Assembly (NCBI RefSeq): GCF_023150065.1
Contig: NZ_JAKLLN010000009.1
Coordinates: forward strand, 62,001-126,000
Reading direction: 5' to 3'
DNA: 64,000 bases
Source of the DNA: Zoogloea sp.
Lineage (GTDB): Bacteria > Pseudomonadota > Gammaproteobacteria > Burkholderiales > Rhodocyclaceae
Shown here piece by piece: positions 8,711 to 21,791 of the stretch. Every line of letters starts with the position of its first letter. Within the stretch, counting starts at the first letter, position 1. A program made the position numbers and the translations under genes. A model generated the notes under the pieces. The model made no database searches. It was not told the origin of the DNA and worked only from the letters and a program-made list of their open reading frames with translations.

Positions 8711-8740
8711 GGCTTGAATCTTCAAGTGGCTGCCCCGATG
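8711..8740 (+). promoter_or_regulatory. candidate sigma-32 (heat-shock) promoter of cnoX
   Basis: GGCTTGAAT at 8711-8719 is followed, 13 bases later, by CCCCGATG at 8733-8740. The enterobacterial RpoH consensus is CTTGAA, a spacer of about 11-16, then CCCCAT. The -35 core is exact and the -10 has one inserted or changed base. The -35 also sits inside a perfect 14-base palindrome, CTTGAA-TC-TTCAAG (8713-8726). The start codon of the co-chaperone gene follows 34 bases later. No good sigma-70 boxes were seen here. Confidence 0.55.
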
Positions 8741-8774
8741 CTTCCGGGCGTTGCCCTTATCGGTTCGACTTGCC

Positions 8775-9614
8775 ATGAATGATTTCTCCTTCGACGTCCG
8801 TGAATCCGAGTTCGATACCGCGGTGCTGGCCCTGTCCCATCGCGTGCCGGTGCTGGTGGATTTCTGGGCGCCCTGGTGCGGGCCCTGCCGTACGCTCAAG
8901 CCCTTGCTCGAGAAGCTGGCTGCTGACTATGGCGGCCGTTTCGTGCTGGCCAAGATCAACTCCGACGAGGCCCAGGCCGTGGCGGCCCGCTTTGCGGTGC
9001 GCAGCATCCCGGCGGTCAAGCTGTTCATCAATGGCGAGGTGGTGGATGCGTTTGACGGCGCCTTGCCCGAGGGCCAGGTGCGGGCCTTCCTCGACCGGCA
9101 CCTGCCGGACGAGGCCGAGCGCCTGCGCCGGGCCGCCGCAGGGGTTGCCGACCCGCTGGAGCGGGCCGAGCTGCTGCGTCAGGCGGCCAGCCTGTCCGGG
9201 GGGCGTACCGCCATCGTGCTGGAACTCGTTTCTGCCCTGCTCGATGCCGGCCTCACCGATGATGCCGCGGCGGGCCTGGACACGGTGGCCCCGGCCGAAC
9301 GGGACGGGCAGTGGGACGCGCTGAAGTCACGCCTCGGTCTCATCACCGATGCGCCGAATGTGGACGAAGCGGCCCTGCTGGCTTCCATTGCCGCCAACGC
9401 CAGGGATTTTGAAGCGCGCTTCACGCTGGCTGCCGCGAAGGCCGGCAACGGCGCGTGGCCGGATGCCTTCGCGCAGCTTCTGGAAGTGGTCCTGCGCGAC
9501 CGGGCCGACGCCCGCGGCCGGGCCCGCGAGAAGCTGGTGGAGTGGTTTGCCCTGTGCCCCGACGCCCGCGCCGTGGCCGACGCAAGGCGTCAGCTGTCCA
9601 TGTATCTCAACTAG
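8775..9614 (+). CDS. cnoX: thioredoxin-fold co-chaperone CnoX (YbbN)
   Basis: 279 residues. The N-terminal thioredoxin domain (about 8-110) has VLVDFWAPWCGPCRTL, with the CGPC active site at residues 35-38. The rest (about 115-279) is alpha-helical and TPR-like, with two repeats and the family ending DARRQLSMYL. CnoX/YbbN binds unfolding or oxidatively damaged proteins and hands them to GroEL/ES or DnaK. E. coli CnoX has lost the redox-active cysteine pair, whereas this one keeps CXXC, so thiol-disulphide exchange activity is expected as well. The start is the ATG at 8775, which places the thioredoxin fold at the normal distance from the N-terminus; no strong ribosome-binding site is seen. 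A heat-shock-type promoter precedes it. Confidence 0.9.
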   Translation: MNDFSFDVRESEFDTAVLALSHRVPVLVDFWAPWCGPCRTLKPLLEKLAADYGGRFVLAKINSDEAQAVAARFAVRSIPAVKLFINGEVVDAFDGALPEGQVRAFLDRHLPDEAERLRRAAAGVADPLERAELLRQAASLSGGRTAIVLELVSALLDAGLTDDAAAGLDTVAPAERDGQWDALKSRLGLITDAPNVDEAALLASIAANARDFEARFTLAAAKAGNGAWPDAFAQLLEVVLRDRADARGRAREKLVEWFALCPDARAVADARRQLSMYLN

Positions 9615-9616
9615 CC

Positions 9617-9668
9617 CACTCCGGCCTGCAAGACGGCCCTTCGTGGGGGCGAATGAACTCGACCCCAC
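9617..9668. repeat. composite palindromic repeat, copy 1
   Basis: Lies in the convergent gap between cnoX and the EF-G paralogue. It has two parts: cactccggcc (9617-9626) and, 16 bases on, a hairpin with 10-base arms gtgggggcga and tcgaccccac (9643-9652 and 9659-9668; one arm mismatch) around the loop atgaac. The second copy is at 25353-25403, also between convergent genes. The loop sequence is that of copy 2 read on the other strand. It could serve both genes as a bidirectional terminator, or be a REP-like dispersed element. Confidence 0.7.
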
Positions 9669-9691
9669 GAGAGCTTGCCTTCGTTTAGTCT

Positions 9692-11743
9692 TTACTGCTC
9701 GCCACCCCGTTTGCCCAGATGCTCCCGGGCGAGGCGCTGCTGCACCTCATTGGGCGCCGGTTCGTAGTGGCTGAAGGCGATGCTGCAGCTCCCGTCGCCG
9801 CCGCTGATGGACTTGAGGCGGGATTCGAAGCCTTCCATTTCGGCCATGGGCACCTGGCTGGTGATCTCGGTCCAGCCGGGCTGCGGGCTGTCGGTGCCGG
9901 TGACGCGGCCGCGGCGGCCGGAGAGTTCGGCGCTGATGCCGCCGAAGTGCTCGTCGGCGACCCGCACGGTGAGGGTGATCAGCGGCTCCAGCACCACCGG
10001 CCGGGCCCCCTGTACGGCTTCCTGCAGGGCATGGCGGGAGGCGGTGATGAAGGAGATTTCATTGGAGTCCACGGCGTGGTGCTTGCCGTCGAACACCGTC
10101 ACCTTCAGATCCTGCAGCGGAAAGCCCGCCATCACGCCTTCGGCGATGGCCTGGCGCACGCCTTTTTCGACGGCCGGCATGAAGTTGTAGGGGATGGTGC
10201 CGCCCTTCACCTCGTCGGCCAGCTGCAGCCCGGCGCCGCGCTCCAGGGTTTCGACGCGCAGGGCCACCTCGCCGAACTGGCCGGCGCCGCCGCTTTGCTT
10301 CTTGTGGCGGTAGCGGGCTTCGGCGCTGCCGGCGATGGTCTCCCGGTAGGGGATGGCCGGCGGCTTGGTGCCCAGGGTGAGATTCCAGCGGGTCTTGAGG
10401 GTGTCGAGCACCGACTTGAGGTGCACTTCGCCGAGGCCGCGGATCACTGTTTCCTTGGCCTGGAGGTTGTGCTCGACGGCGAGGCAGGGGTCTTCGTCCA
10501 GGAGGCGGTGCAGGGCTTCGGAGAGCTTCTGCTCGTCGCCATGTTTTTCGGCGGCCAGGGCCAGGCCGAAGACGGCCTGGGGATAGCGCGGGGCGACCAG
10601 GTGGAAGTGGTCTTCGTCATGGGAGTCGTGGAGGACGGCGTCCCGGTGGATGTCGTCCACCCGGGCCACGGCGCAGATGTCGCCGGGGATGCCGATGTCG
10701 ATCTCGGTTTGCGTCTTGCCCTGGACGCGCAGCAGGTGGCTGACCTTGAAGGGCTTGCGGGCGTCGCCGATGTAGAGCTGGGTGTTGGGTGTGACGGTGC
10801 CCTGGTGGATGCGGAACAGGCCGAGCTTGCCGCGGAAGGGGTCGTTGCTCACCTGGAAGACGTGGGCAATCACGTGCTTGTCGGCGTCGGTGGTGGCGTC
10901 GACGGCTTCGGCGGCGGGGCCTTCACCCTTCAGGAAGCGCGGCGGGTTGCCCTCGGTGGGGTCGGGCAGCAGGCGGCCGAGGATGTCCAGGAGCTCGCGG
11001 ATGCCGGCGCCGCTGCGGGCCGAGGTGAAGCACACGGGGATCAGGTGGCCTTCGCGCAGGGCGATCTCGAAGGGGTCGTGGAGCTGCTCGGGCTGCAGGG
11101 ACTCACCCTGCTCGAGGTAGAGGGCCATCAATTCCTCATCCACTTCGACCACCTGGTCGACGATGCGGTCGTGGGCCTCGCGCACGCTGGAGAAGGCCGG
11201 TATGGCGTCGTAGTCGGGCTTGAAGAAGCAGTCGATGACGCCCGCGCCGCCTGTGGTGGGCAGGTTGATGGGCAGGCATTCCTTGCCGAAGCTGTCGACG
11301 ATGCGTTCCATCAGGGCGCCGAAATCCACCGCCGGAGCATCGATGCGATTGACGACGATCATCCGGCACTTGTCGGCGGAGAGCTCCATGACCTTGCGGG
11401 TCAGGGTTTCGACACCGGCGGCGGCGTTGATGACGACCACGGCGGTTTCCACCGCGGGCAGGGTGGCCAGGGCCCGGCCGAGGAAGTCGGGCAGACCCGG
11501 AGTGTCGAGGATGTTCACCCAGTGCTCGGCCCATTCCAGGTGGGCGAGGGCGCTGTTGAGGGAGTGGCCGAAGGCCTTCTCCTGGGGGTCGTAGTCGCTG
11601 ACCGTGTCGCCCTTCTCGACCGAACCGGCTGCGCCGATGGCGCCGGCGGTGGCCAGCAGCTTTTCCAGCAGCGTGGTCTTGCCGCTGCCGGACTGGCCGA
11701 GAAGACTGAGGTTGCGGATGTCGCGGACCGAGGTGGGTGTCAT
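9692..11743 (-). CDS. elongation factor G-like protein (EF-G2/FusA paralogue)
   Basis: 683 residues, near EF-G length. The start is the ATG at 11743, with GGGAG four bases upstream. The GTPase domain has G1 GQSGSGKTT (16-24) instead of the canonical G-H-I-D-A-G-K-T form, G3 DTPG (80-83) and G4 NRID (132-135) instead of NKMD. Domain II (about 300-385), domain IV with PYRETIAGSAEARYRHKKQ, and the C-terminal EF-G fold with AEMEGFESRLKSISGGDGS follow. These changes mark the EF-G2-like clade rather than the essential fusA1, which normally sits in the str operon. Members of this clade have been linked to translocation variants, stress or unknown roles. It stands alone on the minus strand, with the SulP gene upstream. 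Confidence 0.85.
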   Translation of the reverse strand: MTPTSVRDIRNLSLLGQSGSGKTTLLEKLLATAGAIGAAGSVEKGDTVSDYDPQEKAFGHSLNSALAHLEWAEHWVNILDTPGLPDFLGRALATLPAVETAVVVINAAAGVETLTRKVMELSADKCRMIVVNRIDAPAVDFGALMERIVDSFGKECLPINLPTTGGAGVIDCFFKPDYDAIPAFSSVREAHDRIVDQVVEVDEELMALYLEQGESLQPEQLHDPFEIALREGHLIPVCFTSARSGAGIRELLDILGRLLPDPTEGNPPRFLKGEGPAAEAVDATTDADKHVIAHVFQVSNDPFRGKLGLFRIHQGTVTPNTQLYIGDARKPFKVSHLLRVQGKTQTEIDIGIPGDICAVARVDDIHRDAVLHDSHDEDHFHLVAPRYPQAVFGLALAAEKHGDEQKLSEALHRLLDEDPCLAVEHNLQAKETVIRGLGEVHLKSVLDTLKTRWNLTLGTKPPAIPYRETIAGSAEARYRHKKQSGGAGQFGEVALRVETLERGAGLQLADEVKGGTIPYNFMPAVEKGVRQAIAEGVMAGFPLQDLKVTVFDGKHHAVDSNEISFITASRHALQEAVQGARPVVLEPLITLTVRVADEHFGGISAELSGRRGRVTGTDSPQPGWTEITSQVPMAEMEGFESRLKSISGGDGSCSIAFSHYEPAPNEVQQRLAREHLGKRGGEQ

Positions 11744-11847
11744 GCTTGCTCCCTTGTCGTTAGAGTTCTGAAGACTGGATGCGCAGATAGGCAAAAGTAT
11801 CTGCCTCCGCAAGGGCCGCGACAACGACTCAGGTCAACAAAGCGCTG

Positions 11848-13575
11848 TCACCAGGCGAATCCCTGGCGTTGGGGGGCCGGGGCGGGAGGGGCTGACAGGG
11901 TGGGCAGCAGGTGCTGCAGGGCGTGCTCTTCGGTGCGGTAGGCGGCGTGGGGCGCCAGCTCGGTCCACAGCCCGGTGCGTTCCATCACGTCGATGACCTG
12001 TTTCTTGAGGCCGCAGCAGGCCAGGCAGCGCCCGCCGTCGGCCAACTGGCGGCGGATGCGGCGCAGGGTGTCGATGCCGCTGGCGTCCATGTCATTGATG
12101 CCGGCGCAGGACAGCAGCAGCACCTTCAGGTGGGGGTGGTCGCGGCCCACGGCGAGCACCGCGTCCTCGAAGGTGGCGGCATTGACGAAGTGCAGCGGGC
12201 CGTCGAAGCGCAGGATGGTGAGTTCGGGGTGGGGCGGGGGCAGGTCGAAGCGCGCCGCGTCGCGCCAGGTGCCGTCGGGGTGGCGCCCGAGCACGGCCAC
12301 CCGGGGTTTCATGCTGCGGTAGATCAACAGGGCGAGGGACAGGATCAGGCCCGAGAGGATGCCGATCTCGATGTGCGGGGCGAAGGCCAGGGTGGCAACG
12401 AAGCTGATGGTGCCGGCCAGGCCGTCGTCCCGGCTGGTGCGCCAGGCCTCCCGCAGTTGGGCCGGCGAGAGCAGGGTGGCCAGGGTGACGAGGATGACGG
12501 CGGCCAGCACCGGCAGCGGAATGCGGGCGATCAGCCCGGGCATGCTCAGCAGGGCCGCCAGCACCATCAGGGCACCGACCACCGAGGCCAGCCCACTGCG
12601 GGCGCCGCTGGCCAGCAGGAAGGCGGAACGCCCGAAGGAACCGCTGACCGGGTAGGCCTGGCAGACCGAGGCGGTGAGCTTGGCGAGGCCCTGGCCGATG
12701 AGCTCCTGGTTGCCGTCCCAGCGCTGGCCGGTGCGTGCAGAGGCCACCTTGCAGCTGGACATGGCCTCGAGGAAGCTGACCAGGGCCAGCACGAAGGCCG
12801 AGGGCAGCAGGTCTACGGTCTGGCCCCAGTCGGCCCGGGGCAGGGCGAAGGCCAGGGTCTCGGCGGGCAGGGTGCCGACGACGCGTCCGCCTTCTGCTTC
12901 GAAGCCTGTCAGCCAGGCCACCACGCTCAGCCCCGCCACCACGATCAGCACCCCCGGCCAGCGCGGCAGCAGGCGGCGCAGGGCCACCAGCAGGCCGATG
13001 GCGGCCAGGCCCAGGGCGGCGGAAGGCAGATGGATGTCGGGCAGGGCCCGGGCCAGGTCGATGACGGCCTCGGCGAAGGGGCGCTGGCCGAAGGTGGGCA
13101 GCCCCAGCAGGGTGGGCAACTGGGCGGCGCAGATCAGCAGCGAGCAGGCGTTGATGAAGCCGTGGAGCACCGGGTGGGAGAGCAGATCTGAAAAATGGGC
13201 CAGGCGCAGCATGCCGAAGGCCACCTGCAGGATGCCGGCGAGCAGGGCCAGCTGCACCGCCAGCACGAGGTAGGTTTCGGAGCCGGGCAAGGCCAGGGGC
13301 GCGAGGCTGGTGGCGGTGAGCAGGCTGGTCAGGGCCACCGGCCCGGTGTTGAGCTGGGCCGAGGAGCCGAACAGGGCGCCGACGATGCACGGCAGCAGGG
13401 AGGCGTACAGGCCCACGTAGGGCGGCAGGCCGGCCAGCTGGGCATAGGCGAGGGCCTGGGGGATGGCCACCAGGGCTACGGTGAAGCCGGCCAGCAGATC
13501 GGCGCGCAGGGCGCCGGCGTCGAGCTGGTGGCGCCAGGCGAGGAAGGGCAGGTAGCGACTGAGGGCAGGCGGCAT
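11848..13575 (-). CDS. SulP-family inorganic anion transporter with STAS domain
   Basis: 575 residues. The N-terminal half is a polytopic SulP/SLC26 membrane domain of about 12-14 helices, starting with LLAGFTVALVAIPQALAYAQ, the family signature, and continuing to about residue 420. The C-terminal STAS domain (about 440-555) contains LKVLLLSCAGINDMDASGID, the phosphorylatable-loop region of anti-sigma-antagonist-like folds. SulP proteins import sulphate, bicarbonate or dicarboxylates, usually with H+ or Na+. There is no carbonic anhydrase or sulphur gene nearby to indicate the substrate, so it is left open. Separated by about 100 bases from the downstream EF-G gene; probably its own transcript. 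Confidence 0.92.
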   Translation of the reverse strand: MPPALSRYLPFLAWRHQLDAGALRADLLAGFTVALVAIPQALAYAQLAGLPPYVGLYASLLPCIVGALFGSSAQLNTGPVALTSLLTATSLAPLALPGSETYLVLAVQLALLAGILQVAFGMLRLAHFSDLLSHPVLHGFINACSLLICAAQLPTLLGLPTFGQRPFAEAVIDLARALPDIHLPSAALGLAAIGLLVALRRLLPRWPGVLIVVAGLSVVAWLTGFEAEGGRVVGTLPAETLAFALPRADWGQTVDLLPSAFVLALVSFLEAMSSCKVASARTGQRWDGNQELIGQGLAKLTASVCQAYPVSGSFGRSAFLLASGARSGLASVVGALMVLAALLSMPGLIARIPLPVLAAVILVTLATLLSPAQLREAWRTSRDDGLAGTISFVATLAFAPHIEIGILSGLILSLALLIYRSMKPRVAVLGRHPDGTWRDAARFDLPPPHPELTILRFDGPLHFVNAATFEDAVLAVGRDHPHLKVLLLSCAGINDMDASGIDTLRRIRRQLADGGRCLACCGLKKQVIDVMERTGLWTELAPHAAYRTEEHALQHLLPTLSAPPAPAPQRQGFAW

Positions 13576-13743
13576 GGTGCGGATGGGGCGCTCCGGAGGC
13601 TGGCGTCGAGGCGGCAGTGTAGCGCGGCTCGACGGGGGGTGACGGTGTGCGGCGAGTCACAGAAAAGCGGTGAATGATCTAAAGTCCGGGCCGTGGGGGT
13701 CGATAAGCTGTTTGGCTGTCATGGTCTGGTTGATGGATTCCGT

Positions 13744-13770
13744 TTGACTCTTTCGGCCTCGCCGTAATTT
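13744..13770 (+). promoter_or_regulatory. possible sigma-70 promoter for the REC/HD-GYP gene
   Basis: TTGACT (13744-13749) and TAATTT (13765-13770) with a 15-base spacer lie 24 bases before the GTG start. The hexamers are good but the spacing is shorter than the preferred 17, and the leader would be very short. The rest of the 218-base gap (13576-13793) shows no other clear signal. Confidence 0.35.
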
Positions 13771-13793
13771 CTCAACATGATCGGTCCACTCCG

Positions 13794-14918
13794 GTGACTT
13801 CAGACTCCTTCACCTCCGACCCTCCCGCGGCAAAGTCGACCATCCTGGTTGTCGATGACGTGCCGGAGAACATCGAGGTGCTCGGCGAACTGCTGCAGCC
13901 CCAGTACCGGGTGCGGGCCGCGCAGAGTGGCGCCCGGGCCCTGCAGGTGGCCCGTACCCCTCCCATCCCCGATCTCATTCTGCTCGACGTGATGATGCCG
14001 GGCATGGACGGCTACGCCGTGTTCGCGGCCTTGCGCGACGACCCCCTGACCCGCGACATCCCGGTGATCTTCGTCACCGCCCTGGATGGCCTGCAGGAGG
14101 AGGAAAAGGGCCTCGAACTGGGGGCCGTGGATTACATCAGCAAGCCCCTGCGCCCGACCATCGTGCAGGCCAGGGTGCGCATCCAGCTCGAGCTCAAGCG
14201 GGCCCGGGATCGCCTGCGCGACCAGAACCACTTCCTGGAGTCGGAGATCGCCCGCCGCATGGGCGAGAACCTGCTGGTTCAGGAGGTCAGCATCCGTGCC
14301 CTGGCACGCCTGGCCGAGATCCGCGACCCGGAGACCGGCAACCACCTGCGCCGCACCCAGGCCTATGTGTCGGTGCTGGCCAAGCGCCTGGCCCTCGATC
14401 CGCGCTACACCGAGAGGCTGGATCGACGCACCATCGAGCTGATCGCCAAGTCGGCGCCCCTGCACGACATCGGCAAGGTGGGCATTCCCGACCACATCCT
14501 GCTCAAACCCGGCAAGCTCACCCCCGACGAATGGGCCGTCATGCAGACCCATGCCCGCCTGGGCAGCGAGGCCATCGAGCACGCCGAGAAGGATGCGGAG
14601 CGGCCGGTGCCCTTCCTGGCCTTCGCCAAGGAGATCGCCCGCCATCACCATGAATGGTGGGATGGCAGCGGCTACCCCGATGGCCTGGCCGGCGAGGGGA
14701 TTCCCCTGTCGGCGCGCCTGATGGCCCTGGCGGACGTGTTCGATGCCCTCATTTCCAAGCGGGTCTATAAGCAGCCCATCACCCAGGATGGCGCCCGCGA
14801 CATGATCTGTGCGGCGCGGGGAACCCATTTCGATCCGGACGTGGTGGATGCCTTCGTGGCGGAGTTTCCGCGCTTTGCGGAGATTGCCAGCCGATACGTT
14901 GACGAGGCCGCCGAGTGA
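13794..14918 (+). CDS. response regulator, receiver plus HD-GYP c-di-GMP phosphodiesterase
   Basis: 374 residues from a GTG start; the ATG a few bases upstream is in another frame and stops after six codons. The receiver (about 15-130) has [14 protein letters not shown], phosphoacceptor Asp65 in [11 protein letters not shown] and the lysine in YISKPLRP. A coiled linker (about 135-160) leads to an HD-GYP domain (about 165-365) with [27 protein letters not shown] (His224-Asp225), [18 protein letters not shown] and [16 protein letters not shown]. All expected metal and GYP residues are present, so active hydrolysis of cyclic di-GMP is predicted (RpfG class). The hybrid kinase begins 40 bases downstream and is the likely partner. 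Confidence 0.93.
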   Translation: MTSDSFTSDPPAAKSTILVVDDVPENIEVLGELLQPQYRVRAAQSGARALQVARTPPIPDLILLDVMMPGMDGYAVFAALRDDPLTRDIPVIFVTALDGLQEEEKGLELGAVDYISKPLRPTIVQARVRIQLELKRARDRLRDQNHFLESEIARRMGENLLVQEVSIRALARLAEIRDPETGNHLRRTQAYVSVLAKRLALDPRYTERLDRRTIELIAKSAPLHDIGKVGIPDHILLKPGKLTPDEWAVMQTHARLGSEAIEHAEKDAERPVPFLAFAKEIARHHHEWWDGSGYPDGLAGEGIPLSARLMALADVFDALISKRVYKQPITQDGARDMICAARGTHFDPDVVDAFVAEFPRFAEIASRYVDEAAE

Positions 14919-14958
14919 GATACATCGGCCTGCGACGCGCATTGTCGGGGCCAGGTCC

Positions 14959-19236
<4,278 letters not shown>

Positions 19237-19306
19237 TTGACCCGGGCGCGGCTTCCGGGGGATGCTGGCAGGCCACGAAAAGCCCGCCAGGCGGGTGGAT
19301 GACCCC

Positions 19307-20539
19307 ATGAAATCCGTCTCTCCCCACGACCCGGCAGCCGGTGCTGCGCCACGTTCGTACTGGCCCCTGGTCCTCACGGCCTCGGCCGTGCTGATGATCA
19401 CCATGGGCATTCGTCAGTCCCTCGGCCTGTACCTCTCGCCGCTCAACACGGCCACCGGTCTGGGCATTGCCAGCATCAGCTTCGCGCTGGCGGTGGGGCA
19501 GTTCATGTGGGGGGCCTCCCAGCCCATCTTCGGTGCGGTGGCCGACCGCTATGGCCCCGGCGGCTCCCTGTTCACCGGGGCGGTGATGCTGGTCCTGGGG
19601 CTGGCGCTGACGCCCTTTGTCAGCAGCGAGTTTGCCCTGACCCTGACCCTGGGCGTGCTGGTGGCCGCCGGTGCCGGGGCGGGCAGCTTCTCCATCCTCA
19701 TCGGAGCTCTGGCCCAGCGCCTACCGGCCGAAAAGCGCGCCTTCGCGTCCGGCTTCATCAACGCCGGTGGTTCATTCGGGCAGTTCCTGTTTGCACCCCT
19801 GTCCCAGTTCCTGATTGCCGGCTTCGGCTGGGCCACCGCGCTGTTCGGTCTGGCCGCCTGCGCCCTGGCGACGATTCCCCTGTCGTGGCCCCTGCGCCAC
19901 AAGGTCGAGCATCCGCCCTCGGCAGCGGCCGACCTGGGGCTGCGCCAGCAGCTGCGCGTGGCGCTGCGCGACCGCAGCTACTGGTGTCTGCACGCCGGCT
20001 TCTTCACCTGCGGCTTCCACATCGCCTTCCTGGTCACCCACCTGCCCGGGGCTGTAGACCTGTGCGGCCTGCCGGCCAGCGTGTCGGCGGTATCCCTGGC
20101 CCTGATCGGCCTGGCAAACATCGCCGGCAGCCTGGGGGCGGGGGCCCTGGGCCAGCATTACCGCATGAAATGGATCCTGGCCTGCATGTACGGATCACGG
20201 GCGGTACTGGTGGGGCTCTATCTGCTTGCCCCCAAGACCGACCTGACCTTCTACGCCTTCTCCATCGGCCTCGGCCTCACCTGGCTGGCCACCGTGCCCC
20301 CCACCGCCGGGCTGGTGGGCAAGCTGTTCGGCCTGCGTTACCTGGCCACCCTGTTCGGGCTGACCCTGCTGTCCCACCAGATCGGCGGCTTCTTTGGCGC
20401 CTGGCTGGGCGGGCTGGCCCTGGTCAACTTCGGCAACTACGACTGGATGTGGTATGCCGACATCGTGCTCGCCTCGCTGGCGGCGCTGGTGAATATCCCG
20501 ATCCGCGAGGAATCCCCCCGGCGGGCGGCCCTGGCCTGA
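19307..20539 (+). CDS. major facilitator superfamily transporter
   Basis: 410 residues with twelve hydrophobic segments from about residue 16 to 400. The MFS loop 2-3 signature is visible as FGAVADRYGPGG, and there is a long cytoplasmic loop around residues 195-225 between the two six-helix halves. The start at 19307 (MKSVSPHD) is preferred to an in-frame ATG 45 bases upstream because it puts the first helix at the normal distance. The substrate cannot be told: there is no drug-exporter motif C and no catabolic genes nearby. Transcribed in the same direction as the hybrid kinase, 70 bases after it, and converging with the DUF482 gene. Confidence 0.88.
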   Translation: MKSVSPHDPAAGAAPRSYWPLVLTASAVLMITMGIRQSLGLYLSPLNTATGLGIASISFALAVGQFMWGASQPIFGAVADRYGPGGSLFTGAVMLVLGLALTPFVSSEFALTLTLGVLVAAGAGAGSFSILIGALAQRLPAEKRAFASGFINAGGSFGQFLFAPLSQFLIAGFGWATALFGLAACALATIPLSWPLRHKVEHPPSAAADLGLRQQLRVALRDRSYWCLHAGFFTCGFHIAFLVTHLPGAVDLCGLPASVSAVSLALIGLANIAGSLGAGALGQHYRMKWILACMYGSRAVLVGLYLLAPKTDLTFYAFSIGLGLTWLATVPPTAGLVGKLFGLRYLATLFGLTLLSHQIGGFFGAWLGGLALVNFGNYDWMWYADIVLASLAALVNIPIREESPRRAALA

Positions 20540-20560
20540 GGCTGGGCTGACAGGGGCGGG

Positions 20561-21688
20561 TCAGTCGCTGCCGCCCCGAAACGGCAGCCGTTCCGACAGC
20601 TCGTCCAGGTAGGCCTCCATGCCGCCCCGTTCCTGGGCCAGAAAGCGTGCCACCGCGTCGCGAAAGCGGGGGTCGGCGATCCAGTGGGCGGAAGTGGTGC
20701 GCACCGGCTCCAGCCCGCGGGACAGCTTGTGCTCCCCCTGGGCGCCGCCCTCAAAGCGCTGCAGGCCTTCGCGGATGGCGTAGTCGATGGCCTGGTAGTA
20801 GCAGGCCTCGAAATGCAGGCAGGGGATGAAGGCGATGGCGCCCCAGTAGCGGCCGTAGAGGGTTTCCCTGTCGCGCAGGAAGAAGCTGGCGGCGATGGGC
20901 GAGCCGGCCTGCTCGGCAATCATCAGCACGCAGGCATCCGGCATGCGGCGTCCGAAGTCCTCGAAGAAGGCGCGGGTCAGATAGGGCGTGGAGCGGTGCT
21001 CGGCGTAGGTCTGGCTGTAACAGGCGTGGAAGAAGGCCCATTCCTCCGGGCCGATTTCGGTGCCGCAGAGGATGCGGAAGCTCACCCCGGCGTCGGCGAC
21101 CTTGCGGCGCTCCTGGCGGATCTTCTTGCGTTTGGGCTGGGCCAGGTGTCCGAGGAAATCGTCGAAATCCCCGTAGCTGGCGTTGTGCCAGTGGAACTGC
21201 ACCCCATGGCGGATCTCCAGACCCGCCGCCTGCAGCCACGCGGATTCATCGGCAGTGGGAAACAGGATGTGCAGGGACGAGGCGCCGGAGGCTTCTGCCG
21301 CCTCGCGCACGCCCTCGATCAGCAGGCGCCGGCTGGCTTCGTCGCGCCCCGGCACCCGCAGCCCGGGGACCGGGGTGAAGGGGACGGCCGCCAGCCACTT
21401 GGGGTAGTAGTCGAGGCCATGCCGCTGGTAGGCGTCGGCCCAGGCCCAGTCGAAGACGTACTCGCCGTAGGAGTGGGTCTTGAGGTAGAGGGGCATGGCC
21501 GCCAGCAGGGTGTCGCCGTCCCACAGGCCGGCATGGCGGGGCGTCCAGCCGGTGCGGGGCGACACGCAGCCACTGGCCTCGAGGGCCGACAGGTAGGCGT
21601 GGGACAGGCTGGGCTGGCCGTCGGTGAGGCTGTCCCACTGGGCGGCGGGGAGAGCATCGATGGTGGGGTGGAGACGAAGTTCGGGCAT
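20561..21688 (-). CDS. DUF482/GNAT-fold N-acyltransferase-like protein
   Basis: 375 residues, the usual length for the DUF482 family (annotated peptidogalycan biosynthesis or GNAT-like proteins, related in fold to FemAB transferases). Typical phrases are present: SLSHAYLSALEASGC, MPLYLKTHSYGEYVFDWAWA, a basic PKRKKIRQERRK segment, and a C-terminal half with FFLRDRETLYGRYWG, HFEACYYQAIDYAI and EGGAQGEHKLSRG. The biochemical substrate of the family is not established. Cytoplasmic; no signal peptide. It ends 22 bases from the end of the convergent MFS gene and is divergent from nadE, with which it shares a 103-base promoter region. Confidence 0.85.
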   Translation of the reverse strand: MPELRLHPTIDALPAAQWDSLTDGQPSLSHAYLSALEASGCVSPRTGWTPRHAGLWDGDTLLAAMPLYLKTHSYGEYVFDWAWADAYQRHGLDYYPKWLAAVPFTPVPGLRVPGRDEASRRLLIEGVREAAEASGASSLHILFPTADESAWLQAAGLEIRHGVQFHWHNASYGDFDDFLGHLAQPKRKKIRQERRKVADAGVSFRILCGTEIGPEEWAFFHACYSQTYAEHRSTPYLTRAFFEDFGRRMPDACVLMIAEQAGSPIAASFFLRDRETLYGRYWGAIAFIPCLHFEACYYQAIDYAIREGLQRFEGGAQGEHKLSRGLEPVRTTSAHWIADPRFRDAVARFLAQERGGMEAYLDELSERLPFRGGSD

Positions 21689-21791
21689 GGTCGGTGGCGG
21701 CAGGGTCCGGGTGCAAGAATACCGTCAGGCGACGGCGGCCGTGCAGGCGATGCACCCGGTGATCACGCCCTTCGCGGTATAGTGTCGCCCC

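Noticed and set aside
9719-11941. A plus-strand frame of 740 codons opposite the EF-G paralogue
   Set aside because: Antisense to a gene with intact GTPase motifs; low-complexity composition, no ribosome-binding site.
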